This document shows positions 50,730 through 58,740 of a DNA stretch of 64,000 nucleotides, piece by piece. A program made the translations under genes and the position numbers. Each line of letters begins with the position of its first letter. Within the stretch, counting starts at the first letter, position 1. Source of the stretch: Streptomyces sp. TBY4. GTDB lineage: Bacteria > Actinomycetota > Actinomycetes > Streptomycetales > Streptomycetaceae. Under the pieces are notes generated by a model that was not told where the DNA came from, ran no database searches, and was given only the letters and a program-made list of their open reading frames with translations. The stretch lies in NCBI RefSeq assembly GCF_024213195.1, contig NZ_JANAVF010000001.1, positions 558,001 to 622,000 on the forward strand, written 5' to 3'.

Positions 50730-52370
50730 ATGAGTCCTGCTCCCACGTTCATCACCTGCTCCGGCCTGTCCTTCGACTGGCCCGACGGAACACCCGTCTT
50801 CGACAGGTTCCAGCTGACCGTAGGCCCCGGCCGTACCGGCCTGATCGGGCGCAACGGCTGCGGAAAGTCCACCCTGCTGAAGCTGATCGCCGGGGAACTG
50901 ACCCCGGTCGAGGGCCAGTTGTCGGTGGCCGGCACCGTCGGCCAGCTCCCGCAGACCGTCACCTTCGACACCTCCCTACGGGTGGACGAGGCGCTCGGCG
51001 TCCACACCGCCCGGGCCGCCCTGCACGCCATCGAGGCGGGCGAGGCGACCGAGGCCAACTTCGCGGCGGTCGGCGACGACTGGGACGTGGAGGAACGGGC
51101 CCTCGCCACCCTCGACCAGCTCGGGCTCGGCCGGATCGGACTGGACCGCACCACCGGCGAACTGTCGGGCGGGGAGTGTGTGCTGCTCCGGCTGGCCGCC
51201 CTGCTGCTGAGCCGTCCGGACGTCCTCCTGCTGGACGAGCCCACCAACAACCTCGATCTCCGGGCCCGGCGCCGGCTGTACGCGGCCGTCGAATCCTGGT
51301 CCGGGGTGATGCTCCTGGTCAGCCACGACCGGGAACTGCTGGACCGGGTCGACCAGATCGCCGACCTGCGCGACGGCGAAGTCCGCTGGTACGGAGGCAA
51401 CTTCACGGACTACGAGGAGATGCTCGCGGCCGAACAGGAGGCCGCCGAGCGGATGGTCCGGGTCGCGGAGGGCGACGTACAGCGCCAGAAGCGCGAACTG
51501 GCGCAGGCGCACGCCAAACTGGCCCGGCGCAAGCGGTACGGCCAGAAGATGTACGAGAACAAGCGCGAACCCAAGATCGTCATGGGTGCCCGCAAGCGCG
51601 CGGCGCAGGAGTCGGCGGGCAAGCACCGCATCATGCACACCGAGAAGCTGGCCGAGGCCGAGGAACGCCTCGACCAGGCGGAACTGGCGGTGCGCGACGA
51701 CGCCGAGATCCGGATCGAACTGCCCGCCACCCAGGTCCCGCCGGGCCGTCGCGTGCTCACGCTGAGCGGGCTGCACCCGGTGCACGGCGCCCCGGTCGCC
51801 GGCGAGTGGGAGCTGCGCGGTCCGGAGCGGATCGCCCTGGTGGGGGCGAACGGCTCGGGCAAGACCACGCTGCTGCGCACGATCGCGGGGGAACTGGCCC
51901 CGCTGTCGGGCGAGTCGGTGACCCACGTCCCGGCGCGGTTCCTGCCGCAGCGGCTCGACGTCCTGGACGACGACCGCTCGGTCGTGGAGAACGTGGCGCG
52001 GTTCGCCCCGCACGCGACGAACAACCTGATCCGGGCGCGGCTCGCGCACTTCCTCTTCCGGGGTCCGCGGGCGGACCGGCCGGCGGGCACCCTGTCGGGG
52101 GGCGAGCGGTTCCGGGCGACGCTGGCGGCCCTGCTGCTGGCGGAGCCGGCTCCTCAGCTGCTCATGCTGGACGAGCCGACGAACAACCTGGACCTGGCGA
52201 GCGTGGGGCAGCTGACCGACGCCCTGGATTCCTACGAGGGGGCGCTCGTGGTCGCGAGCCATGACGTGCCGTTCCTGGAATCGATCGGCATCACGCGGTG
52301 GCTGCTGCTCGACGACGGACTGCGGCCGACGACGGCCGAGGAGGTCCACCGGTCGCTGTGGCAGGGGTGA
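50730..52370 (+). CDS. ABC-F family ATPase, possible antibiotic-resistance or translation factor
   Basis: 546 residues, two soluble ABC domains. Walker A motifs GRNGCGKST and GANGSGKTT; signatures LSGGE (first, followed by CVLLRLA) and LSGGE (second); Walker B LLLDEPTNN and LMLDEPTNN. The inter-domain linker (about 230-320) is Arg/Lys/Glu-rich with RKRYGQKMYENKREPKIVMGARKRAAQESAGKHR. Domain order and linker fit ribosome-protecting ABC-F proteins, which lack membrane domains. It differs from the ABC-F at 13784. The structured leader hints at inducible expression. GGAGG 5 nt before ATG. Confidence 0.9.
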   Translation: MSPAPTFITCSGLSFDWPDGTPVFDRFQLTVGPGRTGLIGRNGCGKSTLLKLIAGELTPVEGQLSVAGTVGQLPQTVTFDTSLRVDEALGVHTARAALHAIEAGEATEANFAAVGDDWDVEERALATLDQLGLGRIGLDRTTGELSGGECVLLRLAALLLSRPDVLLLDEPTNNLDLRARRRLYAAVESWSGVMLLVSHDRELLDRVDQIADLRDGEVRWYGGNFTDYEEMLAAEQEAAERMVRVAEGDVQRQKRELAQAHAKLARRKRYGQKMYENKREPKIVMGARKRAAQESAGKHRIMHTEKLAEAEERLDQAELAVRDDAEIRIELPATQVPPGRRVLTLSGLHPVHGAPVAGEWELRGPERIALVGANGSGKTTLLRTIAGELAPLSGESVTHVPARFLPQRLDVLDDDRSVVENVARFAPHATNNLIRARLAHFLFRGPRADRPAGTLSGGERFRATLAALLLAEPAPQLLMLDEPTNNLDLASVGQLTDALDSYEGALVVASHDVPFLESIGITRWLLLDDGLRPTTAEEVHRSLWQG

Positions 52371-52393
52371 CCCGCGCAAACGGTCGACCCGTG

Positions 52394-52861
52394 CTACCGC
52401 GGCAGGGGCAGTAAGGCCCAGGACTTGGTCCCGCCCATCGGGGTGAGCACCGGGGTGAGTCCCCAGTCCCCGCCGCAGGCCTCCACCACCGCCGACAGCA
52501 GCCACATCCCGCGGCTGCGCCGGCGCCGGCACTCCTCGCTCGCCTCGGGCGAGGAGTGCGCCGGGTGCTGGTCGAAGACGACGATCCGCAGCGCGTCGAA
52601 CTGCCAGCGGACCTTGAGCACCATCTCCTTGTCGGGAGTGAACCGGTGGGCACAGGCCACGAGTTCGGAGGCGGCCAGGGCCGCGCTGTCGCACAGGTCG
52701 GGCAGTCCGTGCCGGTCGAGCAGGGACCGCAGTGCGCCCCGGGCGCTGCCCGCGCAGTGGGCGCCGCCCGGCAGACCTATGGAGTAGCTCAGTTTCTCGG
52801 CCCCCGGCGGGGCCTGCCGGAACTCGTGGACCGACCGCAGGCCACGGAGGGTGCCCGTCAT
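52394..52861 (-). CDS. RsbW-like ATP-binding protein of a WhiJ-type locus
   Basis: 155 residues. A divergent HATPase: ALAASELVACAHRFTP in place of the usual SELVTNAVRH, and RRRRSRGMWLLSAVVEACGGDWG as the G2-box region. The N-box Asn is replaced by Ala-Cys-Ala, so ATP binding may be weak. In streptomycetes such proteins are encoded next to Scr1/WhiJ-type XRE regulators and DUF397 proteins, exactly as here. Divergent from the XRE gene across 211 bp with a perfect dyad. TTGGAG ribosome site before ATG 52861. Confidence 0.8.
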   Translation of the reverse strand: MTGTLRGLRSVHEFRQAPPGAEKLSYSIGLPGGAHCAGSARGALRSLLDRHGLPDLCDSAALAASELVACAHRFTPDKEMVLKVRWQFDALRIVVFDQHPAHSSPEASEECRRRRSRGMWLLSAVVEACGGDWGLTPVLTPMGGTKSWALLPLPR

Positions 52862-52943
52862 CGTGCTGCTCCAAGGTTCTGAGGTGCTGAATGCGCTGAT
52901 GGCGTGTGGTCATACAAGAGCTGGAGGTCGCCCCGTGTGAGAC

Positions 52944-52966
52944 TTGCGCTACCGACCGTAGCGCAA
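52944..52966. promoter_or_regulatory. Perfect 9-bp inverted repeat, probable operator
   Basis: Arms TTGCGCTAC and GTAGCGCAA separated by CGACC, in the divergent gap between the ATPase and XRE genes. A natural site for the XRE dimer. Confidence 0.7.
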
Positions 52967-53072
52967 CGTGGTGCACAGTGCTACTACTTGTACGACGACT
53001 TGATGTTTTCTCATGTCATTTCCGGACTCGTGAGGGCACTCCCGCATGCCCCGGCCGGAGGAGGGGGGACCT

Positions 53073-53924
53073 GTGCCACCGAGGAGTACGCCGACCGCGC
53101 GCCAGCAGCGCCTGGGCTCCGAGCTGCGCAAACTCCGTGAGCAGTCGGGCATGTCGGTGCAGCAGGCCGCGGCGCTCATGGGGGTGGACCGCACCAGGAT
53201 CCCCAACATCGAATCCGGCCGGATCGCGATCAGCGCCGAGCGTGTCCGCACCCTCGCCTTCAACTACGACTGCCCCGACACGGGGCTGGTCGACCTGCTC
53301 GCCTCGATGGCCCAGGAACGCACCAAGGGGTGGTGGGAGCAGCACCGGGGAATGCTGCCGCCCGCCCTCCTGGACATCTGCGAACTGGAGCACCACTCCG
53401 TCGAGTTGCACACCGCGGTGACCACGCACATACCCGGGCTGCTGCAGACCGAGGCGCACGCGCGGGCCGTTTTCGACACCGCCGACCCGCCGCTGCCCGA
53501 ACCCGATCTGCAGGCGCGGCTCGCCCTGCGGATGCACCGCCAGCAGGTGTTCGCGCGCGAGGCACCGCCGCTGTACGAGGCGGTCGTCCACGAGGCGGCG
53601 CTGCGCATGCAGTTCGGCGGACCGAAGGTGGCGCGGGCCCAGCTCGAACACATACTGGAGCAGTCGGAGCGGGCGCGTACGACCGTGCGCGTGATTCCGT
53701 TCACCGCCGGCGGCTTCCCCGGCGCCGGCCAGTCCTTCACGTACGCGGCCGCCACGATCAGCGAGCTGGACACCGTGCAGCTGGACAGTTCGCACGGTTC
53801 GATGTTGCTGGATTCGCAGATGAAGCTGCTCCGCTACCGGGGCCTGCTGGAGCGGCTGCGCTCCCTGGCCCTTCCGGCCCGCGACTCCCGCGATTTCATC
53901 CGGGCCATCGCACACACCCTCTGA
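53073..53924 (+). CDS. XRE family regulator with DUF5753 (Scr1/WhiJ type)
   Basis: 283 residues. HTH at about 15-70 (RLGSELRKLREQSGMSVQQAAALMGVDRTRIPNIESGRIAI), then the DUF5753 domain: WEQHRGMLPPALLDICELEHHSVELHTAVTTHIPGLLQTEAHARAVF, RLALRMHRQQVF, VRVIPFTAGGFPGAGQSFTYA. This is the family of WhiJ and other developmental regulators in Streptomyces. GTG 53073 is chosen because GGAGGAGGGGGGA immediately precedes it; ATG 53046 is in frame but lacks a site. Followed after 67 nt by its usual DUF397 partner. Confidence 0.9.
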   Translation: MPPRSTPTARQQRLGSELRKLREQSGMSVQQAAALMGVDRTRIPNIESGRIAISAERVRTLAFNYDCPDTGLVDLLASMAQERTKGWWEQHRGMLPPALLDICELEHHSVELHTAVTTHIPGLLQTEAHARAVFDTADPPLPEPDLQARLALRMHRQQVFAREAPPLYEAVVHEAALRMQFGGPKVARAQLEHILEQSERARTTVRVIPFTAGGFPGAGQSFTYAAATISELDTVQLDSSHGSMLLDSQMKLLRYRGLLERLRSLALPARDSRDFIRAIAHTL

Positions 53925-53991
53925 CCGGGCCGACCGGCCGACCGGCTGACTGACCACCTGACCGGATCCGACGAGGAGACGAGAGAACCAC

Positions 53992-54231
53992 ATGGGCACG
54001 AAGACCACGACCACGACCGGCGCGGCGATCCCACCGGCGGCGGTGGACATCGCGTGGGACGAGGCGTTCTGCAGCGAGGGGGCGAACTGTTTCCGCTTCG
54101 GGCGGGACGCCGAGGGGAAGGCGTACATCGGAACCACCGGGTCCGCCGTCTACGTCACCGATTCGATCGACGCGCTCCGTGCGCTGGTCTCGGCCGTCAA
54201 GGCGGGAGCGGCGGACCACCTCCTGGCGTGA
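53992..54231 (+). CDS. DUF397 protein, partner of the XRE regulator
   Basis: 79 residues. AFCSEGANCFRFGRDAEGKAYIGTTGSAVYVTDSIDALRALVSAVKAGAADHLL is the DUF397 pattern, although the usual S-x-W-RKSSYS opening is replaced by VDIAWDEAFCSEG. Members work with the adjacent XRE/DUF5753 regulator, in some cases as toxin-like or antagonistic partners. Co-transcribed with it. GGAGA-rich ribosome site before ATG. Confidence 0.8.
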   Translation: MGTKTTTTTGAAIPPAAVDIAWDEAFCSEGANCFRFGRDAEGKAYIGTTGSAVYVTDSIDALRALVSAVKAGAADHLLA

Positions 54232-54338
54232 CTTTGGTCCCTCCGAGCCATTGCGCACCCCCCTCAAACTGCGCAGATAACGGGATGTAACCAGACAGAG
54301 GTCCCCCTGGGGCTTGGCTGGTCTTGATGTCGCGCTTA

Positions 54339-54371
54339 ACCTACGACTCCGTAGGCTACGGAACCGTAGGT
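54339..54371. promoter_or_regulatory. Twin palindromes upstream of the acyl-ACP desaturase
   Basis: CCTACG-ACTC-CGTAGG (54340-54355) directly followed by CTACGG-AA-CCGTAG (54356-54369); the outer ACCTACG/CGTAGGT also pair over 33 bp. The arrangement fits cooperative binding of two dimers, for example of a TetR-type lipid regulator, 27-60 bp before the start codon. Confidence 0.65.
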
Positions 54372-54397
54372 AATTCGCTTTGCACTCAGGAGTACCC

Positions 54398-55369
54398 GTG
54401 ACGATCACCTCTCCCCACCTCGGCAGCTCGGAGGCGTGGACGGACGCCAAGCTGCTGTTCGCGCTGGAAGAGGTGGTCGAGAAGGAACTCAACCGCCACC
54501 TGAAGGTCACCAAGGACTGGATGCCCCACGAGTACGTCCCGTGGAGCGACGGCCGGAACTTCCCCGGTTTCTTCGAGGACGGCGAGGCCTGGGACCCGGC
54601 GCAGTCGAAGGTCACCGAGATCGGCAAGATCGCGCTCGTCGTGAACCTGCTGACCGAGGACAACCTCCCCAGCTACCACCACGAGATCGCGACGCTTTTC
54701 GGCCGCAACGGCGCCTGGGGCACCTGGGTGCACCGCTGGACCGCCGAGGAGGGCCGCCACGGCATCGTGATGCGCGACTACCTGCTGGCCTCGCGCGCCG
54801 TGGACCCGGACAAGCTCGAGGCATTCCGGATGCAGCACATGTCGGAGGGGTTCGAGTCCGACAACAGCCACTCGATGCTGCACTCCGTGGCGTACGTGGC
54901 CTTCCAGGAGCTCGCGACCCGCATCTCGCACCGCAACACCGGCCACCAGTCCGGTGACCCGGTCTGCGACCGCATGCTGGCCCGCATCGCGCAGGACGAG
55001 AACCTGCACATGGTCTTCTACCGCAACCTGCTGGGCGCGGCCTTCGAGATCGCCCCGGACCTGACGATGCAGGCCGTGCGCGACGTCGTGGTCAACTTCC
55101 GGATGCCCGGACACGGGATGCCCGGCTTCGAGCGGATGGCCGCGCAGATGGCGATCGGCGGGGTCTACAACCTGCGGATCCACCACGACGACGTGCTGAG
55201 CCCGGTGATCCGCTTCCTGAAGATCATGGAGATCGACGGCCTCGGCCCCGACGGGCAGAAGGCCCAGGAGGAGCTGGGTCTCTTCATGAACGGCCTGGAC
55301 GCCGAGGCCCGCAAGTTCGATGAGCGGCTGGCCGCCCGCGCCGCCCGCATCGCGGCCCGCAAGGCCTGA
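54398..55369 (+). CDS. desA: Acyl-[acyl-carrier-protein] desaturase (diiron)
   Basis: 323 residues. The diiron ligands are in two ExxH motifs, TAEEGRHGIVMRDYL and AQDENLHMVFYRNLL, and in EELNRHL/NLLTEDNLPSYHHEIA (helix B/C carboxylates). This is the soluble DesA1/DesA2-type desaturase of actinobacteria, which puts a double bond into acyl-ACP. It is cytoplasmic and needs ferredoxin. GTG 54398 has AGGAG 5 nt upstream. Expression is probably controlled through the twin palindromes. A strong hairpin follows. Confidence 0.92.
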   Translation: MTITSPHLGSSEAWTDAKLLFALEEVVEKELNRHLKVTKDWMPHEYVPWSDGRNFPGFFEDGEAWDPAQSKVTEIGKIALVVNLLTEDNLPSYHHEIATLFGRNGAWGTWVHRWTAEEGRHGIVMRDYLLASRAVDPDKLEAFRMQHMSEGFESDNSHSMLHSVAYVAFQELATRISHRNTGHQSGDPVCDRMLARIAQDENLHMVFYRNLLGAAFEIAPDLTMQAVRDVVVNFRMPGHGMPGFERMAAQMAIGGVYNLRIHHDDVLSPVIRFLKIMEIDGLGPDGQKAQEELGLFMNGLDAEARKFDERLAARAARIAARKA

Positions 55370-55405
55370 CCGGTTTCCGCTCGCTCGGGCGGGTGACGGC
55401 AATTG

Positions 55406-55432
55406 CCCTGGCAGAGCCCCGCTCTGCCAGGG
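55406..55432 (+). terminator. Terminator hairpin after desaturase, overlapping the next ribosome site
   Basis: Perfect 11-bp stem CCCTGGCAGAG/CTCTGCCAGGG, loop CCCCG, followed by TTT. The 3' arm supplies the only SD-like AGGG of the WXG100 gene, whose ATG is at 55442. Confidence 0.85.
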
Positions 55433-55441
55433 TTTCGCGTC

Positions 55442-55753
55442 ATGACCGCCATGACGCCGCTCCAGGTCGAGATCGACCAGCTGGCCCGCCTCACCAACGC
55501 CCTGGACACCTCGCTGGCCGCCCTGCGCGAGGCCCGGCGGGAGCTGGACCACGTACGGGCCGACCAGCTGGGCACGGCGGACCTCGACGCGGCGTGCGAC
55601 GGCTTCCAGGAAAGATGGGGCCACGGCACCAAGGAGCTCGCCGGGCGGATCAAGACCGTGCGTGAGGGCGTGCGCCGCAGCGCCGCCGAGTACGCGGAGC
55701 TCGAAGAGGCCATCCGCGCAGCCTTCCGGCAGGCGGCCCCCACCCGTGGCTGA
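55442..55753 (+). CDS. WXG100-like small helical protein
   Basis: 103 residues, all-helical. GFQERWGHGTKEL carries the central W-x-G motif with helices before (LARLTNALDTSLAALREARREL) and after (IKTVREGVRRSAAEYAELEEAIRAAF), matching the hairpin of ESX/type VII secretion substrates. Its stop overlaps the start of the next gene. No core type VII secretion gene (eccC, eccD) is in the window. Its ribosome site lies in the 3' arm of the preceding hairpin. Confidence 0.8.
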   Translation: MTAMTPLQVEIDQLARLTNALDTSLAALREARRELDHVRADQLGTADLDAACDGFQERWGHGTKELAGRIKTVREGVRRSAAEYAELEEAIRAAFRQAAPTRG

Positions 55754-56921
55754 CTCCCCCCGCAGCGGCCCTGCGACGGCCGGTGCTCCCGCGGCCGGTC
55801 ACGGCGGGCTCGGCTTCGATCCCGCACCGGGGAGCCCGGACGCGGTACGGGCCCTGGCGAAGAAGCTCCGCTCCTCGGCGGACAGCCTCGCGGAGACCTC
55901 CCGGGTCATCGACGCCCTGGTCTCCCACAGTTCGGCCTGGCAGGGCGAGGCCGCCACCGCGTTCCGCGCCTCGCTGTCGCGCGAGCTCCCCCGCCACCTC
56001 CACGCGGCCCACACCTCCCTGGCGGAGGCGGCCCGCCGGCTGACCGGCTGGCACGACACCCTGACCGCCCACCGCGCCCTGGCCGACGGCTACGCGGCCC
56101 GGGCCTCCGCCGCCACCACCGAGGAGGCGCTCACCGACGCCCGCCGCCTGGCGCACGAACTGGCCTCGGAGCACTCGGCGGCCGCCCGGCGGGTTGCGGA
56201 CACCCTGACCGCCACGGCGGAGCGGCTGGCTCCGAAGGAGCCCGGGGTGCTGGAGTCGGTCTGGAACAAGATCGTCGACGATCCCGCGGACGCCCTCTCG
56301 AACGCGGCCGCCATCCTGGGGGCCGCCGGTGCGGCCGTCGCCCTCTTCTGCCCGCCGGCCGGCATGGCGGTGATGCTCGTCGCGGGCGGGCTCTCGCTGG
56401 CCGCCCTGGCCTCGCACCTCGCCGACCCCGGCTTCCGCAAGCCGCTGGCCGACGGGTTCACCCGGGGCAAGTTCGACGCCGCGTTCTGGAAGAACAGCGT
56501 GACCCTGCTCGGGGACGGCCTCGGCGCCGTACCGGGCGTGGCCGCGGTCGCCTCCGGCGCGCGGGCCGGCACGATCGCGGCCCGCGCGGCCATGGCGGCC
56601 CCGGAGGCCGGCGCCCTCGCGGGTGTCTCGCCGGGCGCGAACGCCTTCGCCCGCACGACGTGGAACACGGCGGACGAGCTGCGGAAGGTGGAGAGCCCGC
56701 TCACCGCGTGGGCCCTGCGCTCCTCGACACCCGAGGTCAGGGAGCGGGTCGGGGTGGCCGTGGCCGCCACCGGAGCGGCCACGGCCACCGCCGACTACAC
56801 CGGTGACGACAAGGCCGTGGACCGCGGCTCCACGGCGGTGGACGGCACCCGCCTCGTCCTGGAGGACGGGCCGACCACGGCCGCGAGGTCGGCCCGGCTC
56901 TGGACGCTGGTGCGGACATGA
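55746..56921 (+). CDS. Large WXG-like protein, putative type VII secreted or membrane-active partner
   Basis: 391 residues. Helical N-terminal region with a second W-x-G (SHSSAWQGEAATAFRASL, about 65-82), a long coiled region to about 180, then hydrophobic segments (SNAAAILGAAGAAVALFCPPAGMAVMLVAGGLSLAALASHLA, about 196-238; LGAVPGVAAVASGARAGTIAARAAMAAP). The layout, a WXG domain then hydrophobic C-terminal part, recalls LXG/ESX effectors, but no toxin motif is visible. GTG start overlaps the WXG100 stop, and its own stop overlaps the next gene (ATGA). Confidence 0.75.
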   Translation: MADSPRSGPATAGAPAAGHGGLGFDPAPGSPDAVRALAKKLRSSADSLAETSRVIDALVSHSSAWQGEAATAFRASLSRELPRHLHAAHTSLAEAARRLTGWHDTLTAHRALADGYAARASAATTEEALTDARRLAHELASEHSAAARRVADTLTATAERLAPKEPGVLESVWNKIVDDPADALSNAAAILGAAGAAVALFCPPAGMAVMLVAGGLSLAALASHLADPGFRKPLADGFTRGKFDAAFWKNSVTLLGDGLGAVPGVAAVASGARAGTIAARAAMAAPEAGALAGVSPGANAFARTTWNTADELRKVESPLTAWALRSSTPEVRERVGVAVAATGAATATADYTGDDKAVDRGSTAVDGTRLVLEDGPTTAARSARLWTLVRT

Positions 56922-57610
56922 CGACGCATCGACCCGTCCCGCCCGTCTGGTTCCGGCTGCCTCCGGGCTTCCACGACATCGGCCCCGGCGACCGGGGCGC
57001 CCTGGAGGAGGTCGCCGGAGCCCTGGGGGCCCTGAGCGGCTTCGGGCCCGGGCCCGACGGGGGCCTCGGCGACGGCCTCGACGCGGGGTCGCAGCTCGCC
57101 CGGCTGATGGACTGTCTCGACGAACTCGCCGCTCAGCCCGGCCTGCAGCTGCTCCACAGCGCGATCGGCCTGCACCCCGAGGGCCCGGAGGCGGTCTCCG
57201 CCTCGGTGTTCTCCCTCGCCGCCCGGCCCGCCGGGGACGTCGGATCCGGAGCGGGTGTGGAGCGTACGGCCCTGGCGCTCGCCCGGTCCGCACCCGTGGG
57301 CGACGGGGCGCGCAGGTTCCTCGACCTGGCCTCGGGCCTCCCGTGCGCCCTGGTCTCCGGGGGCCTCCCCGGGCCCGGCACCGGCCCGGAGCTGTTCCAG
57401 GCCAGGGCCGTCACGGCGCATCCGGACGGACACCACCTGCTCCTGCTCGACCTCACCAGTACGGCCACCGCGCACGCCGGTGCGTACACCTCCATCCTGG
57501 AGGCGGTCGTGCACACGATCGCCTTCGCCGATCCCCGGCCCCGGCCGCCCGGTGGACGCGGAGACGGCGGGAGGGGCGGGAGCTCGCGGATCCTGGAACT
57601 GCTGGAGTGA
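56918..57610 (+). CDS. Uncharacterised soluble protein of the WXG100 operon
   Basis: 230 residues, no signal peptide or membrane segment. Starts THRPVPPVWFRLPPGFHDI and contains strands such as DGHHLLLLDLTSTATAHAGAYTSILEAVVHTIAF near the C terminus, suggesting an alpha/beta fold. A similar layout is seen in small actinobacterial proteins that chaperone ESX substrates (EspG-like in position), but I see no clear homology. Translationally coupled to the upstream gene by ATGA. Confidence 0.7.
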   Translation: MTTHRPVPPVWFRLPPGFHDIGPGDRGALEEVAGALGALSGFGPGPDGGLGDGLDAGSQLARLMDCLDELAAQPGLQLLHSAIGLHPEGPEAVSASVFSLAARPAGDVGSGAGVERTALALARSAPVGDGARRFLDLASGLPCALVSGGLPGPGTGPELFQARAVTAHPDGHHLLLLDLTSTATAHAGAYTSILEAVVHTIAFADPRPRPPGGRGDGGRGGSSRILELLE

Positions 57611-57620
57611 GGGCTCCGGG

Positions 57621-57893
57621 TCAGGGCCGGCGGCGCAGGGCCTGGCGTTCGGCCTCGGACAGCCCGCCCCAGACTCCGAAGCGCTCGTCGTTGGCCAGGG
57701 CGTAGTCCAGGCAGGGCTTGCGGCCCTCGCAGGCCCCGCAGAGCCGCTTCGCGTCGCGCAGTGAGGAACCGGGCTCCGGGAAGAAGAAGCCCGGGCCCGT
57801 CTGGGCGCAGAGGGCGAGCTCGTACCAGGCCGGGACGGCGGCGGTGGCAGTGGCGGTAGCGGCGGAAGCGGTATCGGTGGTGTTCATCGACAT
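57621..57893 (-). CDS. WhiB family iron-sulfur transcriptional regulator
   Basis: 90 residues. Four cysteines C29, C52, C55 and C61 (C-x22-C-x2-C-x5-C) to hold a [4Fe-4S] cluster, then RFGVWGGLSEAER (GVWGG 73-77), the sigma-factor-contact turn, and a basic C terminus ALRRRP. Wbl proteins bind the housekeeping sigma factor and alter transcription in development, stress or resistance. Start is ATG 57893 or 57887. Divergent from a TetR gene across 100 bp that contains a direct repeat GATCAAC (11-bp period). Confidence 0.92.
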   Translation of the reverse strand: MSMNTTDTASAATATATAAVPAWYELALCAQTGPGFFFPEPGSSLRDAKRLCGACEGRKPCLDYALANDERFGVWGGLSEAERQALRRRP

Positions 57894-57955
57894 GCCGCAG
57901 AGCCTGTCCGCCGGTGATGGACGTCCGATCAACGCCTGATCAACAGCATTGAGTG

Positions 57956-57987
57956 AACGACCGTGCGTGCGCTGATTTCGGTACCAT
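57956..57987 (+). promoter_or_regulatory. TetR gene promoter with probable autoregulatory operator
   Basis: AACGACCGTGCGTG (57956-57969) matches 11 of 14 positions of the operator-like dyad at 61142-61155. The -10 box TACCAT (57982-57987) ends 6 nt before the ATG at 57994, so the transcript is probably leaderless. Confidence 0.5.
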
Positions 57988-57993
57988 GACCGC

Positions 57994-58740
57994 ATGGCAG
58001 ACGGACGCGTGGAGCGCGGGAACCAGACCCGGCGGACCGTCCTGGAACGGACGATGAGCATCGCCTCGGTGGACGGCCTGGAAGGGCTGTCCCTGGGGAA
58101 GATCGCCACGGATCTGGGGCTGAGCAAGAGCGGGGTGTTCGCCCTCTTCGGTTCGAAGGAGGAGCTGCAGCTCGCCACCGTGCACGCCGCCCGGGCCGTT
58201 TTCGTCGAGCAGGTCGTACGGCCGGTACGGGACGAGCCCGCCGGACTCGCCAAGGTGTGGCGGCTGTGCGAGAGCTGGCTCGGCTACTCCGGCCGCAGGG
58301 TCTTCCCCGGCGGCTGCTTCTTCTACTCCGCCTCCGCCGAGTTCGATTCCCGTCCCGGGCCCGTCCACGACGAGATCGCCGGGATCCGCGGCGAGTGGAC
58401 GCGGTACGTCGAGCGGCTCCTCGACGAGGCCCGGCTGGCGGGCGGGTTCCGCGGGCCGGCCGGGGAGGTGGACGTGGAGCAGCTCGCCTTCGAGATCATG
58501 GCGATGATGGAGCTGGCCAACGCGCATTCCGTGCTGCACGAGGACACCACCGCCTACGACCGGGCCGCGCGGGGCATCCTCGCCCGGCTGCGCGCGGCGA
58601 CGGCCGCCCCGGAGGAACTCCCGGAGCGGCCGCCCGTACTCTCGTTCCCGGCCGCCGGCTTCTCGGCCGGCGACGCCCCGGCCGTCAGCCTCCCGACCGC
58701 GCCTGCTGCGCCGGGCGCGCCTGCCCGGACGGACCGCTGA
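57994..58740 (+). CDS. TetR/AcrR family transcriptional regulator
   Basis: 248 residues. N-terminal HTH: TRRTVLERTMSIASVDGLEGLSLGKIATDLGLSKSGVFALFGSKEELQLATV. The C-terminal domain (FVEQVVRPVRDEPAGLAKVWRLCESWLGYSGRRVFPGGCFFYSASAEFDSRPGPV) is of the TetR_C group seen in regulators of efflux and detoxification genes. Last 40 residues are Pro/Ala-rich. The 3' end overlaps the convergent MFS gene by 56 bp. It probably represses the hydrolase-MFS operon through the dyad at 61142. Confidence 0.9.
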   Translation: MADGRVERGNQTRRTVLERTMSIASVDGLEGLSLGKIATDLGLSKSGVFALFGSKEELQLATVHAARAVFVEQVVRPVRDEPAGLAKVWRLCESWLGYSGRRVFPGGCFFYSASAEFDSRPGPVHDEIAGIRGEWTRYVERLLDEARLAGGFRGPAGEVDVEQLAFEIMAMMELANAHSVLHEDTTAYDRAARGILARLRAATAAPEELPERPPVLSFPAAGFSAGDAPAVSLPTAPAAPGAPARTDR

